A stretch of DNA of 64,000 nucleotides from Bacteroidetes bacterium B1(2017) (GTDB lineage Bacteria; Bacteroidota; Bacteroidia; UKL13-3). Location: the NCBI GenBank assembly GCA_002256395.1, contig NKJG01000007.1:1-64000 (forward strand). Direction: 5' to 3'. The position numbers and the translations under genes are program-made. Shown here in pieces: positions 51,607 through 60,684 of this stretch; positions within the stretch are counted from its first letter, which is position 1, and every line of letters begins with the position of its first letter. The notes under the pieces are model-generated. The model ran no database searches and was not told the origin of the DNA. It worked only from the letters and a program-made list of their open reading frames with translations.

Positions 51607-54333
51607 ATGGATGCTTTTTCATATATATCCAATGCCGATGTTTCGGCTATAGACCAATTACACCAGCAGTTCTTAAATGATCCTGATTCTGTGGATTTTG
51701 GCTGGAAGAAATTTTTTGAAGGCTTTGAGTTTGGGTTCAACCAACAACCTAGCAAAGGAAAACCAATTGCTGTATCTGAAGATGCATTAAAAGAAATAAA
51801 TGTTCTGAACCTAATTCAGGGATATAGAATGCGTGGGCATTTGTTTACCAAAACAAACCCTGTTAGAGAGAGAAGAAAATATGAACCAAGCTTAGAAATA
51901 GAAAACTTTGGGCTGGTATCTGCCGATTTAGAAAAGACATTTAATGCAGGTGCAGAAATTGGAATTGGTTCGGCAAAATTGAAAGATATTATTGCTCACT
52001 TAACAGAAACCTACTGCCAAAGTATTGGTGCCGAATTTATGTATGTGCGCCAACCTCAAAAATTAGATTGGCTGAAAAAGAAAATGGAAAGTGGCAAAAA
52101 CATTCCTCAGCTAGCTTTGCATGAAAAACGACATATTCTTTCCAAGCTGAACCAAGCGAGTGTATTTGAAAGTTTCTTACATACTAAATTTGTTGGTCAG
52201 AAACGCTTTAGTTTAGAAGGTTTAGAGACGCTTATTCCAGCATTAGATTTTGTTATTGAATATGGTGCCGACCTAGGCGTAGAAGAGTTTGTAATTGGTA
52301 TGGCACATAGAGGAAGACTAAATGTGTTAGCCAATATTTTAAACAAAACCTATGACGAAATTTTCAAGGAATTTGAAGGTAAATCTGCCGAAGACGAAGG
52401 TATTTTTGAAGGGGATGTAAAATACCATATGGGTTTCTCGAGTGAAGTAAAAACTAGCACAGGCAAAAAAGTGAAGCTTAGTTTAAGTCCAAACCCATCG
52501 CATTTAGAAACAGTTAACCCAGTTGTTAAAGGTATTACTAGAGCTAAGCTTGAAAACAATTATAAAAACGATATTGATAAAGTTGCTCCAATTTTAATTC
52601 ATGGAGATGCATCGGTTGCTGGACAAGGTATTGTGTATGAAGTATTGCAAATGGCCGGTCTACAAGCGTATTCAGTTGGAGGATGTATTCATATTGTAGC
52701 TAATAACCAAATTGGCTTTACTACAAATTATATGGATGCACGTACCTCTACGTATTGCACAGATGTGGCAAAAACCACGCTGTGCCCAGTTTTCCATGTA
52801 AACGCTGATGATGTAGAAGCAGTAGTTTATACCGTTAAATTGGCAATGGAATATCGCCAAGAATTTAATAGCGATGTATTTATAGATTTGCTAGGATATA
52901 GAAAATACGGTCATAACGAAGGCGATGAGCCAAGATTTACCCAGCCAGTTTTGTATAAAGCAATTGCCTCTCATCCTAACCCGAGGGAGCAATACAATAA
53001 AAAACTAATGGCTGCCGGCAGTGTAGAAGCAGAATTGGCCAAAGAAATGGAAGCAACATTTAAGGGAATGCTTCAAGAGAAATTGGAAACCGCCAAAGGA
53101 GCAAAACCTGCCAAGATAAAGAACTTTGTAAAAGACATTTGGCAAGGCTTTAGACCAGCAGGTGGCGATGACTTTGCACAATCACCCGTAACGGCGGTAG
53201 ATGCAAAATTATTTGTAACACTAGCCGATTTATTAACGAATATCCCTTCCGACTTTAAAGCTTTTAGCAAAATAGAAAAGCTAATGAAAGATAGAAAAGC
53301 CATGATTGCAAACAACAATTATGACTGGGCTATGGGAGAGTTATTGGCTTACGCTACCCTTAGCAATGAGGGCCATAAAGTGCGCATGACAGGCCAAGAT
53401 TGCGAACGCGGAACCTTTAGCCATAGACATGCCATTCTTAAGCAAGAAGATTCAGAATCGTCGTACAATACGTTTGATAGTTTAGGCAAATACAAAAAAG
53501 GAAAAGTATATTTCCATAACTCTCTATTAAGTGAATATGCGGTGCTTGGTTTTGAATATGGTTACAGCATGATAACACCAAACGACTTAACCATTTGGGA
53601 AGCACAATTTGGCGATTTTGCTAATGGAGCGCAAATTGTAATTGACCAATATATTGCCAGTGCCAGTACAAAATGGAAAACCTTTAGTGGCCTAACTTTA
53701 TTGTTGCCACATGGCTATGAGGGTCAAGGACCAGAGCATTCATCGGCACGTATAGAACGATTTTTACAGCTATGTGCCAATTGGAATATGCAAGTGTGTA
53801 ACATTACCACCCCTGCAAATTATTTCCATGCCTTACGCCGTCAATTGGTTCGCAAAGATCACAGAGTTCCATTAGTAGTAATGACCCCAAAAAGTTTATT
53901 ACGCCATCCTGCCTGTGTTAGTAAATTAGAAGACTTTACTGCAGGTGGTTTTAAAGAGGTAATAGACGATGAAAGCGTAAATACAAAAGAGGTAAAACGT
54001 GTATTGCTTTGCAGCGGTAAAATATACTATGAATTATTAGAACGCCAGCAAACAGAGAACGTGAAGAATATTGCCATTGTAAGGGTTGAGCAACTTTACC
54101 CAATGCCAGAAAAGCAATTGAGCGAAATTTATTCTAAGTATGAAGGTGCAGAATTTTGTTGGGTTCAGGAAGAACCTAAAAACATGGGTGCTTGGTTAAA
54201 TTTATTACGATGGGAAAGTAATTTTAAATTGAAACGTATCTCAAGAGAATCGAGTGCATCACCAGCAACTGGTTACAGTAAGGTACATGCGGTAGAGCAA
54301 AAAGCAATTATAGATAGAGCGTTTAGCCTTTAA
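51607..54333 (+). CDS. sucA: 2-oxoglutarate dehydrogenase E1 component
   Basis: SucA is the thiamine-diphosphate E1 subunit of the TCA-cycle complex that converts 2-oxoglutarate to succinyl-CoA. The 908 residues carry the N-terminal YISNADVSAIDQLHQQFLNDPDSVDFGWKKFF, RGHLFTKTNP, the cofactor site FVIGMAHRGRLNVLANIL, LIHGDASVAGQGIVYE, ANNQIGFTTNY and YRKYGHNEGDEPRFTQP, and a transketolase-like C-terminal half ending in LRWESNFKLKRISRESSASPATG. The usual partner sucB (E2) does not follow; the next gene is convergent. Confidence 0.96.
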   Translation: MDAFSYISNADVSAIDQLHQQFLNDPDSVDFGWKKFFEGFEFGFNQQPSKGKPIAVSEDALKEINVLNLIQGYRMRGHLFTKTNPVRERRKYEPSLEIENFGLVSADLEKTFNAGAEIGIGSAKLKDIIAHLTETYCQSIGAEFMYVRQPQKLDWLKKKMESGKNIPQLALHEKRHILSKLNQASVFESFLHTKFVGQKRFSLEGLETLIPALDFVIEYGADLGVEEFVIGMAHRGRLNVLANILNKTYDEIFKEFEGKSAEDEGIFEGDVKYHMGFSSEVKTSTGKKVKLSLSPNPSHLETVNPVVKGITRAKLENNYKNDIDKVAPILIHGDASVAGQGIVYEVLQMAGLQAYSVGGCIHIVANNQIGFTTNYMDARTSTYCTDVAKTTLCPVFHVNADDVEAVVYTVKLAMEYRQEFNSDVFIDLLGYRKYGHNEGDEPRFTQPVLYKAIASHPNPREQYNKKLMAAGSVEAELAKEMEATFKGMLQEKLETAKGAKPAKIKNFVKDIWQGFRPAGGDDFAQSPVTAVDAKLFVTLADLLTNIPSDFKAFSKIEKLMKDRKAMIANNNYDWAMGELLAYATLSNEGHKVRMTGQDCERGTFSHRHAILKQEDSESSYNTFDSLGKYKKGKVYFHNSLLSEYAVLGFEYGYSMITPNDLTIWEAQFGDFANGAQIVIDQYIASASTKWKTFSGLTLLLPHGYEGQGPEHSSARIERFLQLCANWNMQVCNITTPANYFHALRRQLVRKDHRVPLVVMTPKSLLRHPACVSKLEDFTAGGFKEVIDDESVNTKEVKRVLLCSGKIYYELLERQQTENVKNIAIVRVEQLYPMPEKQLSEIYSKYEGAEFCWVQEEPKNMGAWLNLLRWESNFKLKRISRESSASPATGYSKVHAVEQKAIIDRAFSL

Positions 54334-54335
54334 AA

Positions 54336-55073
54336 TTAAAGTCCTAAAACACTCTTAAGTTTTGCATACCCTGTTTTACTAACGGGTACTTTTTCACCAT
54401 TTTTTAAAATCACAAAATCTGGCGGATCTATTTTTTGAATTTCTTGGGTAGGAATAATATACGAGCGATGCACACGAATAAAATCTTTTGCAGGCAAGTG
54501 CTCTTCAAAATAACTCATCGTTTTCTTCTTCAGGTATACCTGGTTAGCGGTATGTATTTTAATATAATCGCCATAGGCCTCTAGGTAAGTAATATCTTGA
54601 AGTGGCAATACCTGCACTGTTTGATGGTGTTTAACCACAATTCTTGAAAGTATTTCCTCTTTATTTGAAGCCTCTTCTTGTAAAGATTCTAAAGCAACTT
54701 GAGGTGCTTTTGAACCAATTTGTAGGAGCATTTTAGCAATCGCTTTTTCAAAGCGTTCTTTGCTAAAAGGTTTTAATAAATAATCTATGGCATGACTTTC
54801 AAAAGCCTTCATGGCGTAGGCGTCGAAGGCCGTTGTGAAAATTACAGCAGGAGGATTTTCTATTAACTCCAACATTTCAAAGCCATTAATTTTAGGCATT
54901 TGAACATCCAAAAATAGTAGGTCGGGATTGTGTTGTGCAATGGCTTTTACACCTTCAAATCCATCACCACATTCTTGCTTAATTTCTATGTTTGGGTAGG
55001 CTTGTAAGTACTCAACAACTAAAGACCTAGCTAAAGGTTCATCATCTATAATTACACAACTAATTGTTTTCAT
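54336..55073 (-). CDS. LytTR-family response regulator
   Basis: The 245-residue regulator has a receiver domain (residues 1-120) with acidic DD at 10-11, the phosphoacceptor Asp56 in LLFLDVQMP, FTTAFDAYAMKAFESHAIDYLLKPF, and a LytTR DNA-binding domain (145-245: VLPLQDITYLEAYGDYIKIHT, IRVHRSYIIPTQEI). It pairs with the overlapping histidine kinase gene; the start codons and stop overlap by 14 bp. It is probably part of the four-gene minus-strand operon beginning with the LiaF-like protein. Confidence 0.93.
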   Translation of the reverse strand: MKTISCVIIDDEPLARSLVVEYLQAYPNIEIKQECGDGFEGVKAIAQHNPDLLFLDVQMPKINGFEMLELIENPPAVIFTTAFDAYAMKAFESHAIDYLLKPFSKERFEKAIAKMLLQIGSKAPQVALESLQEEASNKEEILSRIVVKHHQTVQVLPLQDITYLEAYGDYIKIHTANQVYLKKKTMSYFEEHLPAKDFIRVHRSYIIPTQEIQKIDPPDFVILKNGEKVPVSKTGYAKLKSVLGL

Positions 55074-56106
55074 TTTGTGGTATATTTATCCTTACGGTAA
55101 AAGTAGTATTGTTTATTTCGGTTTGAACCAAATCGTTGCTGGCGTATAAAAGGTAAAGCCTACGCTTAATTGAATCGAGGCCAAAACCAGTGCCATCCGT
55201 TTGTTTATGGGTGGTAGGATCAAACGGATTAGAAATTTCAATAAATAAATTCTTATTTTCTAAGCAACGAGCATGAATAAGTATCTCTACTTCACCCAAG
55301 GTATCATACAAACCAAATTTAATAGCATTTTCAACTAATGGCTGCAAAACTAAAACAGGCAAAAGCAAGTGAGAGCAAGGAGTATCAATGCTTATAGTTG
55401 ATTTGAGCCTATTGCCAAACCTAACCTTTTCAATTTCTAAGTAGAGTTGTAACTGTTGAAGCTCTTCTTCAAGAGTAATTAATTGTTGTTCATCTTTTCG
55501 AAGCGTATGTCGTAAAAACTCTGACAACTGTTGTATCATAAGCCTTGCCTGATCTGGTTTTGAACCAGCAAGTGCACTAATTGAATTGAGACTGTTAAAT
55601 AAAAAATGGGGTTGTAATTGTTGCCTTAAATTATACAGTTCGGCTTCTTTTGCAAAGCGTTCGGTTTGTTGTTTTCTATCTTCTAAATCTTTTTGCTCAA
55701 CCATATAATTGCTTATCCATTGCAAAATGGTAATGGTTGCAACCATTAAAACCTGATAGCAAAACCTAAGTGTAATACTCTTGCTTAAAACTACTTGGTA
55801 ATAGGCGTCATCTGCAAAAAGTACTTGAAGAAGATGAACTAAAACAGCGGTATTTCCTATAGACAACAGGATTGCCCAAATACGCATGTAAAAGAAATTT
55901 TCTTTAGTAGGTTGATAATATTTAAGAGTTATAAATACAATAAAGGTTGTGAAGGCAAATAGTAAATGGGTAATTAAACTATCCACCAAAGCCACCTGTA
56001 TATGTACGCCAAAATCTACCAACAAATAGGTATAAAAAAGCGTACATACCAACCAAAAGGTGATATAGGTAATGAGTACGCGTTTAAAAGAGAGGTTGGG
56101 TAGCAA
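55060..56106 (-). CDS. LytS/YehU-type sensor histidine kinase
   Basis: The 348-residue kinase has four transmembrane helices in residues 8-135, a short coiled coil (VEQKDLEDRKQQTERFAKEAEL) and the His_kinase domain: RQQLQPHFLFNSLNSISALA with phosphoacceptor His167, VRFGNRL, LPVLVLQPLVENAIKFGLYD (N box) and GTGFGLDSIKRRLYLLY (G box). The start must be TTG 56106, one base after the stop of the DUF4288 gene. No extracellular sensor domain is present, so the signal may arise within the membrane. Confidence 0.92.
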   Translation of the reverse strand: MLPNLSFKRVLITYITFWLVCTLFYTYLLVDFGVHIQVALVDSLITHLLFAFTTFIVFITLKYYQPTKENFFYMRIWAILLSIGNTAVLVHLLQVLFADDAYYQVVLSKSITLRFCYQVLMVATITILQWISNYMVEQKDLEDRKQQTERFAKEAELYNLRQQLQPHFLFNSLNSISALAGSKPDQARLMIQQLSEFLRHTLRKDEQQLITLEEELQQLQLYLEIEKVRFGNRLKSTISIDTPCSHLLLPVLVLQPLVENAIKFGLYDTLGEVEILIHARCLENKNLFIEISNPFDPTTHKQTDGTGFGLDSIKRRLYLLYASNDLVQTEINNTTFTVRINIPQNENN

Positions 56107-56107
56107 T

Positions 56108-56464
56108 TCAGGCAGGTATCAATTGTTTCTCAATATAGTTCTGTAAATCGGCTGCTCTTGCTTTAATAAACGTTTCAAATGAATCGTCTCTTTCTTTTTC
56201 AGAAATACACGAATATAATTCTGTCCCATCATTCATATTCGAAATTTCATTTAAAAAAGGCACATCAATAAATTTCCAATGTATTTCGGCACCCGATTCA
56301 TGATTTACTTCATCTTCATTTTTAACACCCAACATACGGGCTTTAAAAAAGGCTTCGTGGTAATCTCTGGCGTCAATAAATACAAGCTGCTCATCAAATT
56401 GTTGTGTGTCTGCATCATGACCGCTTACAATTTTATAAACAATTTTAGCTAAGAATTTTTTCAT
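56108..56464 (-). CDS. DUF4288 domain protein
   Basis: The 118-residue soluble protein has the DUF4288 pattern: FLAKIVYKIVSGHDADTQQFDEQLVFIDARDYHEAFFKARMLGVKNEDE, then IHWKFIDVPFLNEISNMNDGTELYSCISE. The fold is predicted as alpha/beta; the function is unknown. It is located between the LiaF-like membrane protein gene and the histidine kinase gene on the same strand, and its stop nearly touches the kinase start. Confidence 0.8.
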   Translation of the reverse strand: MKKFLAKIVYKIVSGHDADTQQFDEQLVFIDARDYHEAFFKARMLGVKNEDEVNHESGAEIHWKFIDVPFLNEISNMNDGTELYSCISEKERDDSFETFIKARAADLQNYIEKQLIPA

Positions 56465-56502
56465 AGGAAGTAGGTTTATAGGTTAGGTTAGGTTTTTAAA
56501 TA

Positions 56503-57261
56503 CTAATAGCTTTTTATTTCAATTCCGCCCATAATGCAACTTCCTTCAATAAACAGCGTTTTTTCTGAAGTCCTTTGCGATTCGTGCATCAAAGGGCGTT
56601 TGTCTTCAACACCACCTAATACCACAGTAACTTCGCTTATTACTTCCCAATTGGCAGGTACCAATAATTTGGTTCCACCCAAAATATTATTCACTTCTAA
56701 TTTAACTCTACCTTGAATATCGGCTTGGGTTAAGTTTATTTCAGCTCCTCCCATCACACAATTAATTTCGCCACCTTTAAAATCTTTAGAAAGAACAATC
56801 TTTTTAACACCGCCCATAACGGCAGTAATTTCTATTTGATTTTCATTGGTTTCACTCACGGTCATGCATTTAGGATCGTTTGGATTGTAACCAAATTTTC
56901 CAAAATCTTTTTCCCAATTACGCTTGCGTCTATGTGGCTTCACAATAATGAAAGCACCTGCCCCAATGAGTAATATTGGCCAAAAGTATTCTGTTAAATT
57001 CATGCCAGGGTAAAAGCGTTCCAAAAGAAATAGGAATCCTATACCAACAATAATTATCCAACCTGGAGTTCTAAAATTATGTTTGCCTCCAACATAAAAG
57101 CCAAGTGCAACTAGGAACATAGGCCAAGAGAATAGCCAATCTGGAAATAACACACCTAGTTTTTTGGCAAAAAATAAGGCTCCTACTAAAATGAGTATTA
57201 TCCCACTAATTATTCTGCCCTTTTTAAAATCGCTTTCCTTAAATTCATTTTGCTCGTCCAT
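56503..57261 (-). CDS. LiaF-like membrane protein (DUF5668 and cell-wall-active antibiotic response domain)
   Basis: The start at ATG 57261 gives 252 residues. The N-terminal half holds three or four transmembrane helices (DUF5668-like, IISGIILILVGALFFAKKLG). The second half is a beta-helical domain with repeated ITAVMGGVKKIV, INCVMGGAEINL and VNNILGGTKLLV units, as in LiaF/VraT and DUF2154-type proteins that control LytTR or LiaRS signalling in Firmicutes. Its place at the head of an operon with a LytS/LytTR pair suggests it modulates that kinase; this is inference. Confidence 0.82.
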   Translation of the reverse strand: MDEQNEFKESDFKKGRIISGIILILVGALFFAKKLGVLFPDWLFSWPMFLVALGFYVGGKHNFRTPGWIIIVGIGFLFLLERFYPGMNLTEYFWPILLIGAGAFIIVKPHRRKRNWEKDFGKFGYNPNDPKCMTVSETNENQIEITAVMGGVKKIVLSKDFKGGEINCVMGGAEINLTQADIQGRVKLEVNNILGGTKLLVPANWEVISEVTVVLGGVEDKRPLMHESQRTSEKTLFIEGSCIMGGIEIKSY

Positions 57262-57281
57262 AATAGTTGTATTTGATGGCA

Positions 57282-57289
57282 CAAATGTA
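57282..57289 (-). promoter_or_regulatory. Probable -7 box of the LiaF-LytS-LytTR operon
   Basis: The minus strand reads TACATTTG, an exact TAnnTTTG, 20 bp before the ATG at 57261. The -33 region is T-rich. Confidence 0.5.
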
Positions 57290-57391
57290 TATCAATAGGT
57301 TAAACCTAAAATCGAAGATAGACCATATGCCCGAAAAAATAGATGAAACGGAAGGATTTATCGGTGAATTTCATTTTACCCATTCTTAGCT

Positions 57392-57399
57392 TACCTTTG
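57392..57399 (+). promoter_or_regulatory. Probable -7 box of the SRPBCC gene
   Basis: TACCTTTG matches the consensus and lies 15 bp before the start codon at 57415. Confidence 0.5.
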
Positions 57400-57414
57400 G
57401 CAAAAAGTTTTTAG

Positions 57415-57957
57415 ATGAAATTATTTAAAGTTTTCGCAAGTATAATGGGCTTAGTGGCCTTGGTGTTTTTGGTATCTCTATTTTTCCCAAGAACCTATAA
57501 AATAGAAAAAACGGTAGTGGTAAATATGCCCGTATACGAAACCTATGCCTATTTAAATTCTATTCAAAATTGGAAAGATTGGAGTCCTTGGAATACTGAT
57601 TTAGATAGCTCCATGGTATTCTTTTACTCAAAAACCAAATCGGGTACAGGTGCAGCGCAATACTTTAGAGGAGGGCTTGTGGGCGTTGGGTCATTTAGAA
57701 TAACTCAATCGGTTCAAAACGAAAAAATACAATACTATTTGTGCGTAAATGAAGGCACGATGGCCATTACCCAAACCTTTAACTTTAAAACGGTTGGGCA
57801 AAAAACTCAATTAACTTGGGTGGATGAAGGAGATGTTGGCTATAATCCAATCTTTAGATTTTTATTACCTAGTAAAATTAAATCTACCGAGCAAGGCTTT
57901 GAAGAAGGACTAAATGTAATTAAGAAGGCTGCAGAAAAAACGCATATTTATAATTAA
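57415..57957 (+). CDS. SRPBCC family protein, membrane-anchored
   Basis: The 180-residue protein starts with a hydrophobic helix (residues 5-27, ASIMGLVALVFLVSLFF) followed by a START/SRPBCC-like fold: TYKIEKTVVVNMPVYETYAYLNSIQNWKDWSPWNTD, TGAAQYFRGGLVGVGSFRI, LTWVDEGDVGYNPIFRFLLPS and a long C-terminal helix. This fold binds hydrophobic ligands in a deep pocket; the ligand is unknown. The anchor suggests that the domain sits at the membrane. Confidence 0.85.
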   Translation: MKLFKVFASIMGLVALVFLVSLFFPRTYKIEKTVVVNMPVYETYAYLNSIQNWKDWSPWNTDLDSSMVFFYSKTKSGTGAAQYFRGGLVGVGSFRITQSVQNEKIQYYLCVNEGTMAITQTFNFKTVGQKTQLTWVDEGDVGYNPIFRFLLPSKIKSTEQGFEEGLNVIKKAAEKTHIYN

Positions 57958-58121
57958 ACCTTGCCGCTTTTTTTGAGCCAAACGTAGGTAAAAACAATCG
58001 CCAAGATAAAAAACATATAGGCTTTACCTTCTACAAAATCTTCTAAAAAAGAAACCATAAACCCTATTACCAGAGAGGCAATAGCAAGAATAAGCCAGTT
58101 TCTAAGAATCCATTTATCCAT
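57954..58121 (-). CDS. 55-residue membrane protein translationally coupled to lptC
   Basis: The ATG at 58121 shares one base with the lptC stop (TAATG). The 55-residue frame ends at TAA 57954-57956 and overlaps the convergent SRPBCC stop by 4 bp. It encodes two hydrophobic helices, about residues 8-25 (NWLILAIASLVIGFMVSF) and 34-48 (AYMFFILAIVFTYVW), joined by a short acidic loop (LEDFVEG), with a basic C-terminus. This is a clean small gene at the end of the birA-coaX operon. The function is unknown, but coupling hints at an envelope role with LptC. Confidence 0.7.
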   Translation of the reverse strand: MDKWILRNWLILAIASLVIGFMVSFLEDFVEGKAYMFFILAIVFTYVWLKKSGKV

Positions 58122-58663
58122 TATTGGTTCAAGCTAATTATTCCGGTAATATTTAATACTCTAAATTTGGTAAAGGCGGTGTTTGATTCAAAGCCTGTTC
58201 CCAAAATAATTTTATCAGGTGAGGTAATTCGCACCGATTTATCGGAGTATATTCTGTCTGTTTTTTCGTCCCAAATAAGCTCTTCGGTACGTAAGGTATC
58301 GCCCTTATTATTTACCACATTTACATCTTTGCGAGCAGTAATGGTTCTATCGCGTTCGTCGCGAACCGCATATTTACTCTTAATATAGCTATTTACTTTA
58401 CCTTCTTGCGAATAAAAATAGGCTGTAATGCCATCTTTCATTTCTGTTTGATTGCGGGCATCTGATGCGTAACGCTCTAATAAAGGTGCAAATAATTTAG
58501 CTTTTAAATATCCACTGTCGGTATAGGCAATGCTCACATTATTCCCAACTTCCACCGGCAGGTCATAAATGATTGAAGGAATCTTTTTAAAATCTTCCTC
58601 CTTAGGGCCGCAAGCAACCAGTGAAAATAAGGCACTAAAAAAAAGAAGATAATTTCTAATCAT
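58121..58663 (-). CDS. lptC: LPS export protein LptC, lipoprotein form
   Basis: The preferred start, ATG 58663, gives 180 residues with a lipobox LVAC (Cys18). The longer open frame upstream lies inside the preceding OMP gene. LptC forms part of the periplasmic bridge that carries lipopolysaccharide from the inner membrane. The segments ITAYFYSQEGKVNSYIKSKYAVRDERDRTITARKDVNVVNNKGDTLRTEELIWDEKTDRIYSDKSVRITS show the OstA/LptC jelly-roll repeats. In Bacteroidota LptC is often such a lipoprotein. It overlaps the OMP stop by 8 bp. Confidence 0.85.
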   Translation of the reverse strand: MIRNYLLFFSALFSLVACGPKEEDFKKIPSIIYDLPVEVGNNVSIAYTDSGYLKAKLFAPLLERYASDARNQTEMKDGITAYFYSQEGKVNSYIKSKYAVRDERDRTITARKDVNVVNNKGDTLRTEELIWDEKTDRIYSDKSVRITSPDKIILGTGFESNTAFTKFRVLNITGIISLNQ

Positions 58664-59963
58664 ATCTGTAGCGATGGAACCAATAATCGGCAAAACTAAT
58701 GCCAATATAAACCCTAAAATAGTTTTCCTGAACCAAGCCCATATCCGTGGTTCCACGCTTTTGGAACTCAACGCCCACGTTTACTTTTGAATTACTTCTT
58801 GTCATAGGCAAACCTATACCAGCAGTTACAGCCATCACATCTACACTAACACCTCTTGCCACCAAACTGCTCTTTTCATACCTAGCTCCTACCCTATATT
58901 CAAGCCTCGAGAAATAGTTTTTCGATTTATAATTCGGAACTATGCTTGCACCTAAACTTGCGCCAAAACTATTTTTAAGTGAATCGGATCCACCAAAACT
59001 TCTGAAATTACTCCATTGAGTTCCTTTTATATCCGCGGCAATTGTATACATGTCTTTTCTTGAAAAGCTTAAGCCGCCTCTAAATGCCATTGGAGCTGTA
59101 ACAGTTCCTTGTTCGCTCGTTTGAGAATAAACGGTATCTTTAATTCCAGAAGTGCTTCCTACAGGCAAAGATCTAAGCAAATAACTTTGTTCTGCTTTTA
59201 AATTTGTTTCAGGAGTAAGCGTTCCACCAATCACCCATTCATAAACTCGCACATCGTTATCTACTATGCGTGAAAAGGTATCATGAATTTGAACTCCAAA
59301 ATCCATCAACCAACCATGCATAAATTGCGATTTATCTTCATTGGTATTAAACATTAAATACTGAGATGGAATAAGTAATTGGGTAGTATTGGTTGTTTGA
59401 CCAAATATATAATTTCCGTTTACCCCAAGGCTAACTGTTCTGTGTAAACGCATACCATAGCCCATGTAAAACTTTGAAAGGCCTCCTCTACCCACAAAAT
59501 TATTTAAGGCATCTATAGAAAAAGTGTCCTGTGGTATTTTAACGTTTGAAACAATATTATATCCAACACTCGAAAACGGAGCCGCTCCAAACGAAACGCC
59601 AATACCTCTTTTAGTTGAAAGTGGCAAAGCAAAATTTAGATACGAAATCCAAGCGTTGTTTACATTGTTCGTATTGGCGGCACCCTTAAAGGTTCCAAAG
59701 CTCATGGTGGCACCCGCCTCAATATTGGTAGTTAATAAGGAGGAATAGGATGCAGGGTTTAGCATATTAACCGCAAATGGGTTGCGTATTGCCTGATTTG
59801 TTTGCCCCATTGAATAAGAGCTTGCATTTCCAGAATACACCATATCACCTACACCAATAATGGAGTAGGGCGATTTGGTAATGTTTTGAGCAAATACCGA
59901 GGTACCCTTACCTATTAGCCCTAAGAAAAAAAGTATTACAAGCCTAAGGGCATTATTCTGCAT
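58656..59963 (-). CDS. Outer membrane barrel protein of the coaX-lptC cluster
   Basis: The 435-residue product has a signal peptide (LRLVILFFLGLIGKGTSVFAQ) and an OmpP1/FadL-like beginning: SPYSIIGVGDMVYSGNASSYSMGQTNQAIRNPFAVNMLNPASYSSL. About fourteen amphipathic strands follow, ending in EFQKRG and VQENYFRVYIGISF. Bacteroidota often carry such a barrel between the coaX and lptC genes. The specific function is not known. Its start overlaps the coaX stop by 11 bp. Confidence 0.8.
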   Translation of the reverse strand: MQNNALRLVILFFLGLIGKGTSVFAQNITKSPYSIIGVGDMVYSGNASSYSMGQTNQAIRNPFAVNMLNPASYSSLLTTNIEAGATMSFGTFKGAANTNNVNNAWISYLNFALPLSTKRGIGVSFGAAPFSSVGYNIVSNVKIPQDTFSIDALNNFVGRGGLSKFYMGYGMRLHRTVSLGVNGNYIFGQTTNTTQLLIPSQYLMFNTNEDKSQFMHGWLMDFGVQIHDTFSRIVDNDVRVYEWVIGGTLTPETNLKAEQSYLLRSLPVGSTSGIKDTVYSQTSEQGTVTAPMAFRGGLSFSRKDMYTIAADIKGTQWSNFRSFGGSDSLKNSFGASLGASIVPNYKSKNYFSRLEYRVGARYEKSSLVARGVSVDVMAVTAGIGLPMTRSNSKVNVGVEFQKRGTTDMGLVQENYFRVYIGISFADYWFHRYRYD

Positions 59964-60681
59964 GATGAGTCAAAATTTTATTTAATCCGTATAACAATAG
60001 ATGTTCGTGCACAAATATGCTTGTTTTTATGCTTTTTGCCAAGACTTCTGCATTGCCTCCTGTAAGTAAGACCTTTAAATGCGGAAATTTTTGACTGTAT
60101 TTTCCAATAAAATATTCTATTTCGCCCACCAAACCATAGTAGGCTCCTGTAAGTAAACAACTATCGGTATTGGTTCCCATTATATCTACAGGCCTTTGCC
60201 ATTCAGGGTTTGGAAGCTTTCCAGTAAACGTGTGCATAGCTGTTAATCGCATGTGTAAGCCTGGACTAATATTACCGCCCAAGTATTCCTGAGACGAGTT
60301 TAATAAATCATAAGTTACACAGGTGCCCGCATCTATTACCAAACAATTTTCATTTGGAAATAAAACCAAGGCTCCAGCTACCAAGGCTTTTCTATCGGCG
60401 CCAAGGGTTTGCTTGCTATCATAGAGGTTTATATAAGGCAGCTTTTGTTGCTCACTTAAATAGTTTATAGGAACAGAAAAAGTGTGGCTGCGCATTTCAT
60501 TCTCTAGGCTCGAACCGACATCACTTAAAAGAATTGCCGAGGGAGAGTTTACCGAAATAAGTTCCTGAATGTTTGTTAAAGCAGATGGGCGATCGAACAC
60601 AAATGTTTGAAGAAGGCTGTTTCCATTGAACAACGCAGCTTTTATGCGAGTATTTCCAGAATCTATGACCAGTGTTGGCAT
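59953..60681 (-). CDS. coaX: Type III pantothenate kinase
   Basis: CoaX phosphorylates pantothenate, the first step of coenzyme A synthesis. The 242 residues show the ASKHA phosphate-1 loop LVIDSGNTRIKAALF, TLGADRKALVAGALVLFPNENCLVIDAGTCVTYDLL with the catalytic Asp, GGNISPGLHMRLTAMHTFTGKLP and VLLTGGNAEVLA. The length is typical. It lies 3 bp after birA; both genes concern cofactor metabolism. Confidence 0.94.
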   Translation of the reverse strand: MPTLVIDSGNTRIKAALFNGNSLLQTFVFDRPSALTNIQELISVNSPSAILLSDVGSSLENEMRSHTFSVPINYLSEQQKLPYINLYDSKQTLGADRKALVAGALVLFPNENCLVIDAGTCVTYDLLNSSQEYLGGNISPGLHMRLTAMHTFTGKLPNPEWQRPVDIMGTNTDSCLLTGAYYGLVGEIEYFIGKYSQKFPHLKVLLTGGNAEVLAKSIKTSIFVHEHLLLYGLNKILTHHAE

Positions 60682-60684
60682 GAA

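Noticed and set aside
58664-58771. Longer LptC reading frame starting upstream of 58663
   Set aside because: The extra 36 residues lie inside the OMP gene in another phase, and the ATG at 58663 directly precedes a proper lipoprotein signal.
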